Shown: piece after piece, positions 38,085 to 48,830 of the stretch
Layout of the letters: each line of letters begins with the position of its first letter
Position numbering within the stretch: position 1 is the stretch's first letter
NCBI GenBank assembly: GCA_001466705.2
Contig: LATX02000208.1
Location: 1-64,000, forward strand
DNA: 64,000 bases
Direction of reading: 5' to 3'
Source: Moniliophthora roreri
Lineage: Eukaryota; Basidiomycota; Agaricomycetes; Agaricales; Marasmiaceae
Position numbers and translations under genes: made by a program
The notes under the pieces: generated by a model
Databases searched by the model: none
What the model was told of the DNA's origin: nothing
What the model saw: only the letters and a program-made list of their open reading frames with translations

Positions 38085-38447
38085 CACCCCAACAGGCGCT
38101 AATCTCGTGTTCGTGCGGAAGGAAAGGTATGTTGACGAGCTTCTCTACGTACTCACGACCCTGAGGATATTTGTTACGTGAACGGACCCTGGGCGAAAAA
38201 GTACCTCTTGAAAGTTTTGGTTATCCACACCCTTCCCATGTCGGATTCGGTCCTAAATCGTAAAATGAAGTCCTAGGAAGGTACCTGGTGGCCCCAAAGG
38301 GGACAGGACATGAGGGGACGAGGGATTGGAAAGGGATTCGCTTGACGATGGGCGCTAAAATATTCTCGAGCTCGTACTGATATCGCGACGAGCCCCATGG
38401 GGGCCCAGCAACGAACCATCAACATACACGAGATCAGCGCCTGTTGG
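38085..38447. mobile_element. Second, related TIR element in opposite orientation
   Basis: The inverted ends share CCAACAGGCGCT(A/G)ATCTCGTGT and are flanked by TA. Internal sequence such as TTATCCACACCC and TAAATCGTAAAATGA matches the reverse complement of the element at 37565-37961. Part of this element (GCTAAAATATTCT-GAGCTCGTACT) also occurs near 44,660 and 49,808. Confidence 0.7.
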
Positions 38448-38742
38448 TAGCCCAATTTAAGCCCTTGTCAGCTAGAATGTTCACACGTCCTGTTCAACTC
38501 GGACAGCCGCATTATACGCTAAATCCCTTCCCCAACACACCACCGCCATCCTTCATGGCAGACGTGGAAAATGCCCGAGCTTTCACCCTGAATTCCAGAG
38601 ATGTAAACCGGGCCGGTCGTGATCTTCATACGCACCAACATACACACTCTCACTCTGTATTTCCGTCTCAATTGTGTAAGACATATTCGTTTCCTCCTAC
38701 TTAGCTGCATCGCTTACATTTACGATTGCACAATGGACAGCT

Positions 38743-41731
38743 TTGCGTGTAGAACCTCCAAGCGGAGATTTATTATCCATCACACATCACCCCCATTCCA
38801 TACCTTGTCCTTGCGATCCATCACTGCCCAGTAGCCTTCGGTATTCGCTGCTGTTATTCCAAGAGAAACAAGGGTACCCACTTTGGTCACCCCAGCCCAA
38901 CTCTCGACTTGCACAAGAGTACGTCAGCACAGGTATCGGGATCGGGGATGTAGGCATCATTCACCACGACCGGCCATTTGACTTTTTGTTCAACGTCACA
39001 TATTCAGCAGACCATCCTATTCATCATCGAGGGGTACCAAACGGTTTTGTTCCTATTTCAATGGACGAACTCGAGATTACCCATGTTTCGAGACATCGAA
39101 CGAATAATAGCCATCTCGTTGAACCAAGGCATGCAGTGATGAAGGAAAAGGTTTCAGATGAGGACCTGGATCCCAGGTGAGTAGCTCGATTACACATTCA
39201 AAATATCCTATTCACCGAGCATCAACACCTCTATTGTTCCGCACAAAGATACCAAGGATCATATGAATTCACTTCATCAAGCGAACATGGGGCAGTTCTT
39301 GCGCTTCCAGAAGGCAGCGCTCTCTACATTCTCGAGAACCAGAGCAAGTTTCGTGATTACGCCCGCAGGCATGCCAAGGAATGGTTCCAATACGCTCAAG
39401 AACGTCGAGGCAGAGAGTTCCCGCCCGATAGGGATCCATCACTATATATGGTGACCGGTTGCGAAAAGTGTTCAGCCTGGGGTATAGCATCGTTTTTCAA
39501 TCCACAACCGACAAGAAAGTTGGTGATCATTCCCTTCAATACTGCCCAAGACAAGATGGGTCAAGCGGGGAATGTTTATAGCTGGGGATTCGATGGGCGG
39601 TGTAATACGAGATGTCATCCAGCTGAAGAGGATTCCAGTTGGGACGGACAGTACTATCAGAATCAGTGCGTCTTTTTGAGGGGTTTCAAAGTGTCAAAGA
39701 AGAGAAAAAAGTCCAAGGTTAAGGTGCGGGATATCACGGGAAGTCGTGCCAAGGCAGAGAAAATACTGGATATCGAATCATCGTTTGTGAAGGACCTCCC
39801 TACCACCTCTTCTTCGGGGTTTTATCCACATTTTGGGTCTATGGATGGCGGGAGAAATAAACCTCTCAATGACGGGAGCTGTGAAGTTTCGACTTCCGAC
39901 GAAGAAGAAATATTGGAATTAGATGACAGGACGACTTGGGAAAGACCGTCGGTAAAGAAGAAACTCTGCTGTTCGTTTTTCTCGCTCTGGCTAAATGCAT
40001 CCTTTCCAGCTGTACCACCCTTGTGACTTGGTAAACAATTTAATGTTCGACGTCAGTGGCGCATATTCGAATGGCTCGGAATCAGTCCAGATTGCTATAT
40101 CTCATGATGATGACTGGTGCTCCCCAGATTCATCAATGACTGATGGAAGTAGATTTATTCAAGCCCTATTATCTCGCTGCAGAATTGTGATTGACAACGG
40201 TGCGAGCCAAAATCAAAAGCACTTGAGTGGCTGAGATTAACGGATGATGCGTTAGATATCGTCTACACCGAAGTCATTCAATCCGAGAATGAAGCGAGCG
40301 GCAAGGACCACCTCACGTCGGGTCGTTCTGACAGCATAGTTCGCTTAGAGATACGCAGCGCTACCCCAGTACCAGTACAACTTCAAGCAGCATTGGCGGA
40401 CAAATCATCGCACAGTTCAAGTAATTTGGGAGCGAAAATGAATCTCGAAGAAGATAATGAGGATACAGACAACAAACATGTTCGACGCAAAGACGATTCA
40501 TGGACCGTGACGGAGATTGACAGCAATTTCGCACCAGACGATACTTCTTTGTCCCGTGCTAGTTCAACAACAGTCGCACCTTCTCACCTTGAGGATCAAG
40601 GTCGTAGTATTCTTTCTCGTTTTCTTTATCAACCATTGCGAGCATTTGGCAACTCGCTCTCCTCAACCAACACACCCACTCGTACCTCGATGCGCTCCGA
40701 GAAAAAGTCAATGGGCTTCTCTGAGCTCAAGGAAATTTTTATGGGTCAGCAGCAGTACGGGATTCCATGTGGAGACGCCAAGTCAACACCTATCACGGTT
40801 TTCGAGGCTGCAGTGAAGACTAGAGAGAAGGTGAACCCGGCAATGTCGCATCCAAAGGCACCTCCACCATCCACAGCGCGTACACTCCCATTACTCACAT
40901 CCTACTCACTTTCTGGCATGGATATTATATGCTCGTCGACTCCACTCGGACTATCTCTCGATGCATTCCATGATACAGATGCTTTTGTTAGTGAGACCCT
41001 GACCGACACTGCCTCTTCCCATGAAGAACAGTCCCCGTCACCTAATGAGGTGCACTACAACCCACAGTGGACGGATGAGATCCCATTGGAGCTCATCGAA
41101 GCTGCACAAGAGGAGAACGATTTCCTCGTGCATCAAACTCAGGTATGTGCCGGTACTTTCGACGCTCTCTAGACTGACTTGATCAATGTCTCTAGCTCCA
41201 AGGAGCCACGCATGTCAAGGGTTTTGTACCACTGCCAAATATACCTCCAGCTCCCAAACTCCCTCGGAGTTTAGACAAACTCATTCTCAACTCTGCAAAC
41301 AACCCTCGAGTTACCGCCTCCTCCCGTTCATCAAAAGCTAGGACCCGGAAAAGCCAGCTTGAAACCAATTCATCCGCTAACCTTTCCCCAGAGAAAACCA
41401 TCATTAGAACCAACATCACAAGTATCGATCGTCACCAACAGGACTACCCTCCAGTTAGTACGGCTGTCACCGCTCGTTCACTACGCATTTCGGAATTGGA
41501 TCTTGTTGCGGATACGAAAGATCCAAGTGTTTTACCTATACCACCGAGCCACGTAGTGTTAAACCATCTCTGTACGAGTGCGATTAAGAACGGTGTGATA
41601 GCTGTCGGAGAGACGATTAGGTATCGGGAAAAGGTATGTGTGTTTCTGATGATGATGATTTTATTTATAGAGTTTTAACTGATAGCCTGTATATGTAGTA
41701 TGTCACTATGGTTTACTACAAACCGACGTGA
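38743..41731 (+). CDS. Fusion: agaricomycete-specific domain joined to AMPK-beta C-terminal (AMPKBI) domain
   Basis: Exons read: (38743)-39176, 39249-39951, 40010-40199, 40256-41142, 41196-41633, 41699-41731; phases join without a frameshift (about 894 aa if the first ATG is right; the true start is uncertain). The N-terminal half shows [65 protein letters not shown] and YHPCDLVN...ISHDDDW, a domain common in Agaricomycetes but of unknown function. After a Ser-rich linker come [27 protein letters not shown] and [18 protein letters not shown] ... [14 protein letters not shown] at the C-terminus. These are hallmarks of the beta-subunit domain that holds SNF1/AMPK alpha and gamma together. The CBM48 glycogen-binding domain usual upstream is not seen. 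Two separate genes would be the alternative, but I find no stop or start between the halves. Confidence 0.72.
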
Positions 41732-41739
41732 CCTCGGTG

Positions 41740-43690
41740 TACCTTGCCAAAGCGGTGTGGCGGTCGTATGAACTATCAGCCAGAAACCAGCTTGTTACAC
41801 CCAGGCATTCTACTCTGTTCGGCATGGGGAGATGGATCTAGACTCCAGAGGTACGATATCGAGGCTGCCCGCGTAGGTGCAGTACATAGAGAGTTATGTA
41901 TGAAGGCAGAGACGAAGGTTCACTATCTAATCCTATGCTCCAAGCCATTCGGTAGAAAAAGGAGCGATGTATGGAGAAGGAAGAGCCCATAATGATATGT
42001 TAACCGCAGAATCGTTGAAACAATGCACGACGTCTTGTGCAGCCCTAGGCTTCCTAAAATCACTCCCGAAACCCAGCCTCGCTAGAGACCGCCTTCCCAG
42101 AGCTTTCAATGAAAGCTATAGGAGGAACCTACAACGTAGTACAGGAATGGCGAATCTGCTGCCTGGGTTTGTAAAAGTGCGAGTGTCGATTTCCGACAGT
42201 ACGTGACTAACTGGAAGTAGAGATGAGGTGGAAACGATGTGTAGCGATGTACTGGTAGTATTCGTGGTGATGGAATCACGAACGATGAAGGGGACACCCA
42301 ACTCGACGCCATATCGCGCCTTCAAACTGTTGGTTCAGCCGATAAGGTGATCTCCATGAATCTGGGCGACAAATGGCCCAGGTAGAATAGCAGAACCTCC
42401 ACCATTGTCCTTGAAGCAGAAGGTATGGTGTTCAATACGGCGATTGCTGAAAATGACGTTATGACGATCTCTACTGCTGAAAAGATCTTGAGGAGCGTAG
42501 ACCCGACGCCTCCACAGCGCCTGGGCATGGATGAGGACAGAAACACGACAGAAATGCTTTCTCTATGGTGGGCACTAGTAAACGATCTGCATGGTGGAAG
42601 CATAGTGGCTCGGAGTCACTGGCAGCGAGGTTGAAGGTGAAGAACGATTGCATGAAGGGACGGTACCCGTCGTGAAGAGAAAATCAAACGAAGGGGGGAA
42701 ACCGTCCGATGAAGCCGACTGTCGTGAAGTCAACATAGCCGCGTATCGGGTGTTCAAAGTTGCTGAGTTGAGTTTCCTTCTCAACTCGGGGCGCAGATTC
42801 TACGGAGCAGTCAGACAACACGAAATACCTTCCGAAGCAGAAGTAGAACGTACCTTCAAGATTTCGAATCAGTGACAGGATGACTTGGAATAAAATCGCG
42901 ATCCACGGTGTCACATATATATAGAGATGGCTTGACGTAGGCCCCACGGTTCCGTAAGCTCGTTCTATCGGCGAGTCGTAACATCGATCCGCAGGTCGGG
43001 TTGTCGGTGGGAAAAGGAAAATCAATAAAGTTTTCAAGGTTCAACGTTCTTCCTTGAAGTTCCTTTGTTGTGTTTGAAACATCTGCAAGCTGACAGATTT
43101 GTCCTTCCCGTCCGGATCGAGTGATGCCAAAAGGCGAAGGAGCTGCGGCGTCCAAGCCCGAGGAAACCAGAATGTATCCCGATCTGAAGCTGATATAAGA
43201 GTACTCCATGCTCTCAGTTGAATGAAACGACGGTATCCATCATAAAGAGACGGTCGAAGAAGGTATGACCTCCAATGGTGCTTCATGGAAAAGGGCCATG
43301 TCGATTATTCAAGCGAAGGTTCTCTCCTGACACCGGTGGATTCTTTCGTCTTCGTAGCTAGAAGATAAGTAAGTGAGAATAGCAAATAGACCCCAGAAGC
43401 ACACATTCTCCAAGCCAAGTACAGGGGAACGACCAACATGAGTGACTCAGGATCACCATACCACCAAGGGAGGTGTAGTGTCACGTCGTGATTCTATCCG
43501 TGGTATAGCGAGTCGTAACATCAATCCGAAGGTTGGCTTGTCCGTGGAAAAAGTTCTCAAGATTCAACGCTTTTCCTTTGTCGAAACATTCCATATCTGC
43601 AAGTTTGAAATGAGAAACGCCTTGGATAGAAGCGAAAGACGCACTAATGCCCATCATGTCTCTGACTTGTTGATATTTGGCCGTGGCATG
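41740..43690 (-). repeat. Unit X4: unidentified minus-strand locus, decayed
   Basis: Fourth X copy, adjacent to the glycosyltransferase gene rather than a GH76 gene. 41,740-42,330 aligns with 34,510-35,040, and 42,310-43,690 aligns with 35,040-36,700. A deletion of about 17-20 bp near 43,389 removes the GTGCGT donor that X3 has at the matching place, so this copy would not splice there. The strings LADMECF and KALNLENFF remain readable on the minus strand near 43,600. Confidence 0.5.
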
Positions 43691-44508
43691 CACATAACAC
43701 GCGTGCGGGTGTTGGGGGTCTAGCTCTTGTGCTGGCAGCGGCTTGGATCTTGGCCTGGTCACCGTCATTCACGACAGTCTCTGCTGGAACTCTAAGGAGC
43801 GGAACACCCTCCAAGATTGGATGACTGTGCATCCCGACCGTGTTCGTCTTGCCCTCCCAGAGCTTGAGCAAAATTTTGTGTGCGCGGAGCACCAGGGGGT
43901 TGGCAGGACCACACATGAGAGAAAAGTTGGAGATGGACATGTCTGGCGAGGCACTCATGGTGGTGAAACCTGCATAGTCGTACGGGGATGCAGGGTTCGA
44001 GATGACCTCCTCCCATAGCCAGTTCAGATCACCAAACTGCAGGATACCCACGTCGAGGTAGACGCCGCCATACTTTAAGAGTAGCGGGTAGCGGATCAGG
44101 TCGGAGGTGTGCTGTAAAGCATATGTGCCGTTGATCGACCTAGTGGTAAAGGCAGCGGGCACGACGTCGGGAGATGATGTGTCAATGTAGTGTGAAGCAT
44201 TGAGGGGAGACCCTGGGACATTGTCGATGATATGGACGGACCAGCCAAGTGGTGAGTAGCGGCGGTACCAGGCGAGAACACTGCGCAGGAGGTATGGAGG
44301 GAGAGTGCCAATGCCAGAATGCCAAAAGGCGAATATGGATTTGGAGCCTGTGGGACTTGTCAGTGAGCTCCTTGCAAACCACGAATGATTTACCTGTGAC
44401 TGGAAGGGCCGGGCATGTCAATGCTGTTGGGAGCAGGATATCATGAACGAGAGGCGGAGCTGCAGAGTCTGTGAGCACCGATGTTTCTGGGATCTGAGGG
44501 TAGTTCAT
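43644..44508 (-). CDS. Glycosyltransferase with DxD-type sugar-nucleotide domain, copy 1
   Basis: Probable Golgi or secretory-pathway glycosyltransferase of the Gly_transf_sug/capsular-synthesis type (GT32-like fold). Exons 44508-44394 and 44347-43644 join in phase to about 272 aa. Motifs: FAFWHSGIGTLPPYLLR (acceptor-fold start), WSVHIIDN, SDLIRYPLLLKYGGVYLD with the D-x-D-like GGVYLDVG, then GPANPLVLRAHKIL and VVNDGDQAKI. The C-terminal 30 residues (after QAKI) run into sequence shared with X units and probably are not native; related proteins are longer. The ATG at 44508 is the first usable one, but an upstream exon with a membrane anchor is possible. Confidence 0.65.
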
Positions 44509-44654
44509 TGCGAGAGGGTGAATGATAACAAACTTCCACTTACTTGAGATTATAATATAGTTCAATCTGGGGGAGCAGAAGATATGGTTCCCAACCACCT
44601 CAACGCCACAAATTCTCGGGGTCAGTACCTTGGCACGCACCCTGGTCTCACCTG

Positions 44655-44745
44655 GGATGCGCTAAAATATTCTGGAGCTCGTACTCATATCGGGACGAGC
44701 CCTCTGGGGGCCTACTAATGGATCACTGACATATAGGGAGGAGAG
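44655..44745. repeat. Fragment of the 38-kb TIR element
   Basis: GCTAAAATATTCTGGAGCTCG and the following ACGAGCCCTCTGGGGGCC resemble 38,363-38,405. The duplicated segment carries the same fragment at 49,805-49,870. Confidence 0.55.
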
Positions 44746-45500
44746 GTAACGGATTGGTTGCAACTGGAAGGAAAGAAAGGAAAAAGGAAAGATGTAAGCG
44801 CGAAAAATGCGCACGGACCAGCCTGAGCATTGGACTTGGGTGGACACGCGGCCAATTCTCACGCTTCCCCTGCCCTTTCCGTCCACGTTTCGTGCACGAA
44901 GAGAATCTGACCCGACTTATTATCTCTGATACACAGGTTCCGGGTACGCCTACTAGTACGGGAATACGTCGCCAAGATCAAACTTCAATGGGCGCTATCA
45001 CTGTTTATCTGATATCTTGATTCATCTGGCCTCGGATTCATCGCTGCACAATTGATACACGTGGACTGTGGAACGACGTGAACTAAATGTTGCAGGTACC
45101 ACTCCAAGTCGTTCGCAACGAAGCTCGGAGAAGAAGGGATTACTGATTCTAGGCGGCTCGTTTCACTGGTAAGGTGTAACGTTTTTATCATCCGTAATAT
45201 ATACTAATTCACAAACCAGCCGTAAAAGTATTGCGCGTCATTCAGTCAGGATATTAGGACCCGGGAACCCACACACGGTTCCCAGCGTCCAGCGATACTC
45301 GTTTCAAATCTCCCAGCGTTCCGCATTATTTGACGGGATCCACAACACTTCTCTTGGTAACCTTTCATAGGGAGCGTGTTCTTTTTGAATACATATCCTG
45401 TCAGGAAGCATTCTATGGTCTCCCATCATACCGCAAGTCAATAGTGGGGTCCAGTATGATGATCTTCACCTTGTCCGCACAGTCCGACAACTCAAGGACC

Positions 45501-45507
45501 TATAAAA
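45501..45507 (+). promoter_or_regulatory. TATA-like box upstream of small secreted protein gene
   Basis: TATAAAA lies about 155 bp before the ATG at 45656, followed by a pyrimidine-rich leader. This spacing is plausible for a fungal core promoter with a moderate 5' UTR, but it is not proven. Confidence 0.35.
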
Positions 45508-45655
45508 CGTCCAAGGTTGCTTCAGGAGGTTCTCCATCTTCGCCTTCAAGTCCATTCCCAGTTCTAAGCCTAATTGACCAGGTGTCAACTTTTGTTCAAA
45601 TCACTACTACTTATCGTTCCCCTCCCTTTTTTTTAAAAAAATTTCTTTTTACCCA

Positions 45656-46459
45656 ATGGCTCGTTTCTCTTCCGTCTTCGTTGCAGTCTGCATCGCTATC
45701 GCAGGTCAAGGCGTTTATGCTGGTGAGTTCACCAATCACGATAGGTCATTGGGGTTTTATTTTTTCGCTAATCATTTTTTATCCATTATTCTAGCACCTA
45801 TGAACCATGTAATGGCGCCTTCCTCTGCTAACGCTACTATGGTGCATGCCACCACGTCTGCCTCTGCTACCGTCTCCTCCGTTGCTCCCCCCGCCGCTAC
45901 CATCGTCAACGGCGGCGACGCTCCTCCTGCGGGTAGCAACTCAACCGATGCTTCCCTCTGCAACGTCTCGCGTGCAGTTTTCATCACCGACTTGATCGAC
46001 TTTGCACAGATCGTCCAGTTGATCGATGCGAGTGCTCAGGCGTAAATCTTCCTCCTCCTTTCTCCCTGCTCAACCACTAACCTCCCCTCGTACTTTACTC
46101 TAGCGACAACGCAGACCAAACGACCCTCAGCACCATCCAAGACGCCAAACAAGGCATCCAAGATGCAGCGAGCGCAGCCTTCACCATCCTAGCCGCTGCG
46201 ATTGTTGGTGAAGAACCACCTGCAAATGCGTTGAATGATACTGCTACTGGGCTTGTTAATGCCGGGAATGCGTTGACGGTGTTGGCGCAGGATAATGCGT
46301 ATGTTTCTTTTTTTTTTTTTCTTGGGTTTCCGGAATTTTTGACTGATCACGGACCGCCTTTTTAATAGAAATGGTGTTGACAAAAACGCTATCGTACTCG
46401 GAGGACTCAAGCTTATCGATCTAGGAAATGCGGCGACTGCTATTGAACAGAGCTGTTAG
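45656..46459 (+). CDS. Small secreted protein, unknown function
   Basis: Exons 45656-45722, 45795-46041, 46104-46298 and 46369-46459 join in phase to 199 aa. The N-terminus MARFSSVFVAVCIAIAGQG then VYA is a clear signal peptide. A low-complexity Ala/Ser/Thr/Pro/Val stretch follows (about residues 24-65), then an Ala-rich helical part (FITDLIDFAQIVQLIDASAQ, AASAAFTILAAAIVGEEPP) and a terminal QSC. Few Cys are present outside the signal peptide (one before NVS, one at the C-terminus), so a disulfide could close the mature domain. It resembles fungal small secreted or effector-like proteins only in general features. It sits between the two halves of the segmental duplication and is single copy here. 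Confidence 0.82.
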
Positions 46460-47459
46460 TAAGAAATTTGGGTGTAACGAGTTGTGGGATTTATGGGATT
46501 GAACATTACACTCTTTTGGGTTTGGGTTCTGGATTGTTGAAGGTGGATATGATCATGACTCGGAGGGATTTGTCAACCCCGAGCTTGAGCTTGGGGTGGT
46601 GGGGTGCCTTGGTGTACTTATTGGTCCGTTGTCCAATTTATCGAGCAAGTCCCCAGGCCCCTTGCGGCGTTAATTTATTAGTATTAAATATGTATTAACG
46701 TACGACATTTATACATACATACCCTCCTTGTCCTTTACAGAAAACCCTCAGTCCGGTCTTTTTTTTTCTTCATTCCAGGAAGCAAGGGTAAGCGGTGTAT
46801 ATTTGTTTCTCTGGCTTGGACGCGAGCAGTCTCCGGTCAAGAGCGAGTGTTGGAGAATGTAAACGATAACGTGGGTCGTTTCTTTTGAGTGATGCTGGGA
46901 GAGTCCAAGGGAGAAAGGAAGGGACCAGCGACAACAATTTTTGCAATTGAGCACACTCACGGTTTGATGCTGCCGTTGCTGACATCCGATACGATGAACA
47001 GGAATTTTTTTGATGCTCTCAAAGCCCTGTCTAGCACGTTAATTATGTAGGTATACAAGTTTATCGGCCTGAAGTTGTAGACGCTTAGTAGTGCAAGTCT
47101 GTTCGATGATTGCTTTGACGGTAGACGTACGCTAGCCAGCCATAGTTTCCGCTTAGTACCGAATTCAAGTTAAATGCGAGAGAACTAGTGGGTCGATGAT
47201 TGTAATAGGCTTGGTTGAGCCCAAAGACAGTTATGATTGAACTCCAGGATGTATAGGGGAAGACTAATTTTCGATTTCATGGGACGGGAAGACTTGTCGT
47301 AATGGGCCATCAGGGTCCGATGGCAATTACGAGTCCGTTTCTGGTGTTGTGGTTTTTGCGGAAATCTTCCAAAGCTAGCCAGTGCTAACGACGATCATGA
47401 GAGCGAAGCGAAGCGGGACGACGAAACAAACCCAACAAAACGATCTATCGACATCTATT
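46460..47459. other. Intergenic, no gene recognised
   Basis: 3' flank of the secreted-protein gene and unannotated sequence. No long open frame with a motif is seen on either strand. Confidence 0.5.
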
Positions 47460-48830
47460 GGACCACAACTTTCTCACCCACTTCAAGTTATACCTTCCGT
47501 ATAAGGAGAAAATTGGCAGAAGAAGACGAATCCTCGTAAACTCGGACTCGTAACACGGAAGGAACACGACGAGGAGTCTGGAAAACTCCGAGCTTACCAG
47601 GTTTGGAAAAATCAGTTTGACAGAACAATTACATCACTGGCAGTGTATTGTGGTCTGAGATCTCAGACGCCGGTGGGACTATAGATGATAGATGATAGAT
47701 GATAGAAGGTGAAGAATGAATGCATGAAGGGACGGTACCCGCCGTGAAGAGAAAACTAGGGCGACGGGGGCAGAAGCCAACTGCCGTGAAGTCAACAGCA
47801 GAGCACGTATGATGCTTCATAAAGAAAGCTCGACATGCCAGACTCGTTGGGTGGAGATGAAAGTCGATATAGCCGCCTATCGGGTGTTCAAAGTTGTTGA
47901 GTTGGGTTTCCTTCTCAACCCGGGGCGCAGATTCTACGGAGCAGTCAGACAACACGAAGTACCTTCCGAAGCAAAAGCAGGACGTACCTTCAAGAATTCG
48001 AATCATCGACCGGATGACTTTGAATAAAGATCGCGATCCACGGTGTCACATATATATGAAGTTGGCTTGACGTAGGCCCCACGGTTCCGTAAGCTCGTTC
48101 TATCGGCGAGTCGTAACATCGATCCGCAGGTCAGGTTGTCGATGGGAAAAGGAAGATCAATAAAAGTTTTCAAGGTTCAACGTTCTTCCTTGAAGTTCCT
48201 TTGTTGTGTTTGAAACATCTGCAAGCTGACAGATTTGTCCTTCCCGTCCGGATCGAGTGATGCCAAAAGGCGAAGGAGCTGCGGCGTCCAAGCCCGAGGA
48301 AACCAGAATGTATCCCGATCTGAAGCTGATATAAGAGTACTCCATGCTCTCAGTTGAATGAAACGACGGTATCCATCATAAAGAGACGGTCGAAGAAGGT
48401 ATGACCTCCAATGGTGCTTCATGGAAAAGGGCCATGTCGATTATTCAAGCGAAGGTTCTCTCCTGACACCGGTGGATTCTTTCGTCTTCGTAGCTAGAAG
48501 ATAAGTAAGTGAGAATAGCAAATAGACCCCAGAAGCACACATTCTCCAAGCCAAGTACAGGGGAACGACCAACATGAGTGACTCAGGATCACCATACCAC
48601 CAAGGGAGGTGTAGTGTCACGTCGTGATTCTATCCGTGGTATAGCGAGTCGTAACATCAATCCGAAGGTTGGCTTGTCCGTGGAAAAAGTTCTCAAGATT
48701 CAACGCTTTTCCTTTGTCGAAACATTCCATATCTGCAAGTTTGAAATGAGAAACGCCTTGGATAGAAGCGAAAGACGCACTAATGCCCATCATGTCTCTG
48801 ACTTGTTGATATTTGGCCGTGGCATGCACA
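47460..48830 (-). repeat. Unit X5: partial copy
   Basis: 47,500-47,570 resembles 25,700-25,770 of X1 (GGAGAAAATTGGCAGAAGAAG). 47,720-48,830 matches X4, nearly identically from about 48,040. The part equivalent to X4 41,740-42,600 is missing. The splice-donor deletion seen in X4 is present here too, so it preceded the duplication. Confidence 0.55.

Larger units (their letters stand above)
42600..45290. repeat. Segmental duplication, left copy
   Basis: Matches 47,730-50,430. Offset is constant at 5,136 bp from about 42,905 to about 44,640, where only scattered single-base differences are seen; both flanks are clearly more diverged and contain small indels. It contains part of X4, the glycosyltransferase gene and a TIR-element fragment. 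Confidence 0.9.

Noticed and set aside
40200..40260. Apparent frameshift between the two halves of the AMPK-beta fusion gene
   Set aside because: A normal 56-nt intron (GTGCGA...GTTAG) at this position restores the frame, so no frameshift needs to be assumed.
43743..44018. Plus-strand open frame opposite the glycosyltransferase (and its copy at 48,879-49,154)
   Set aside because: Shadow of the minus-strand coding exon; no motif.
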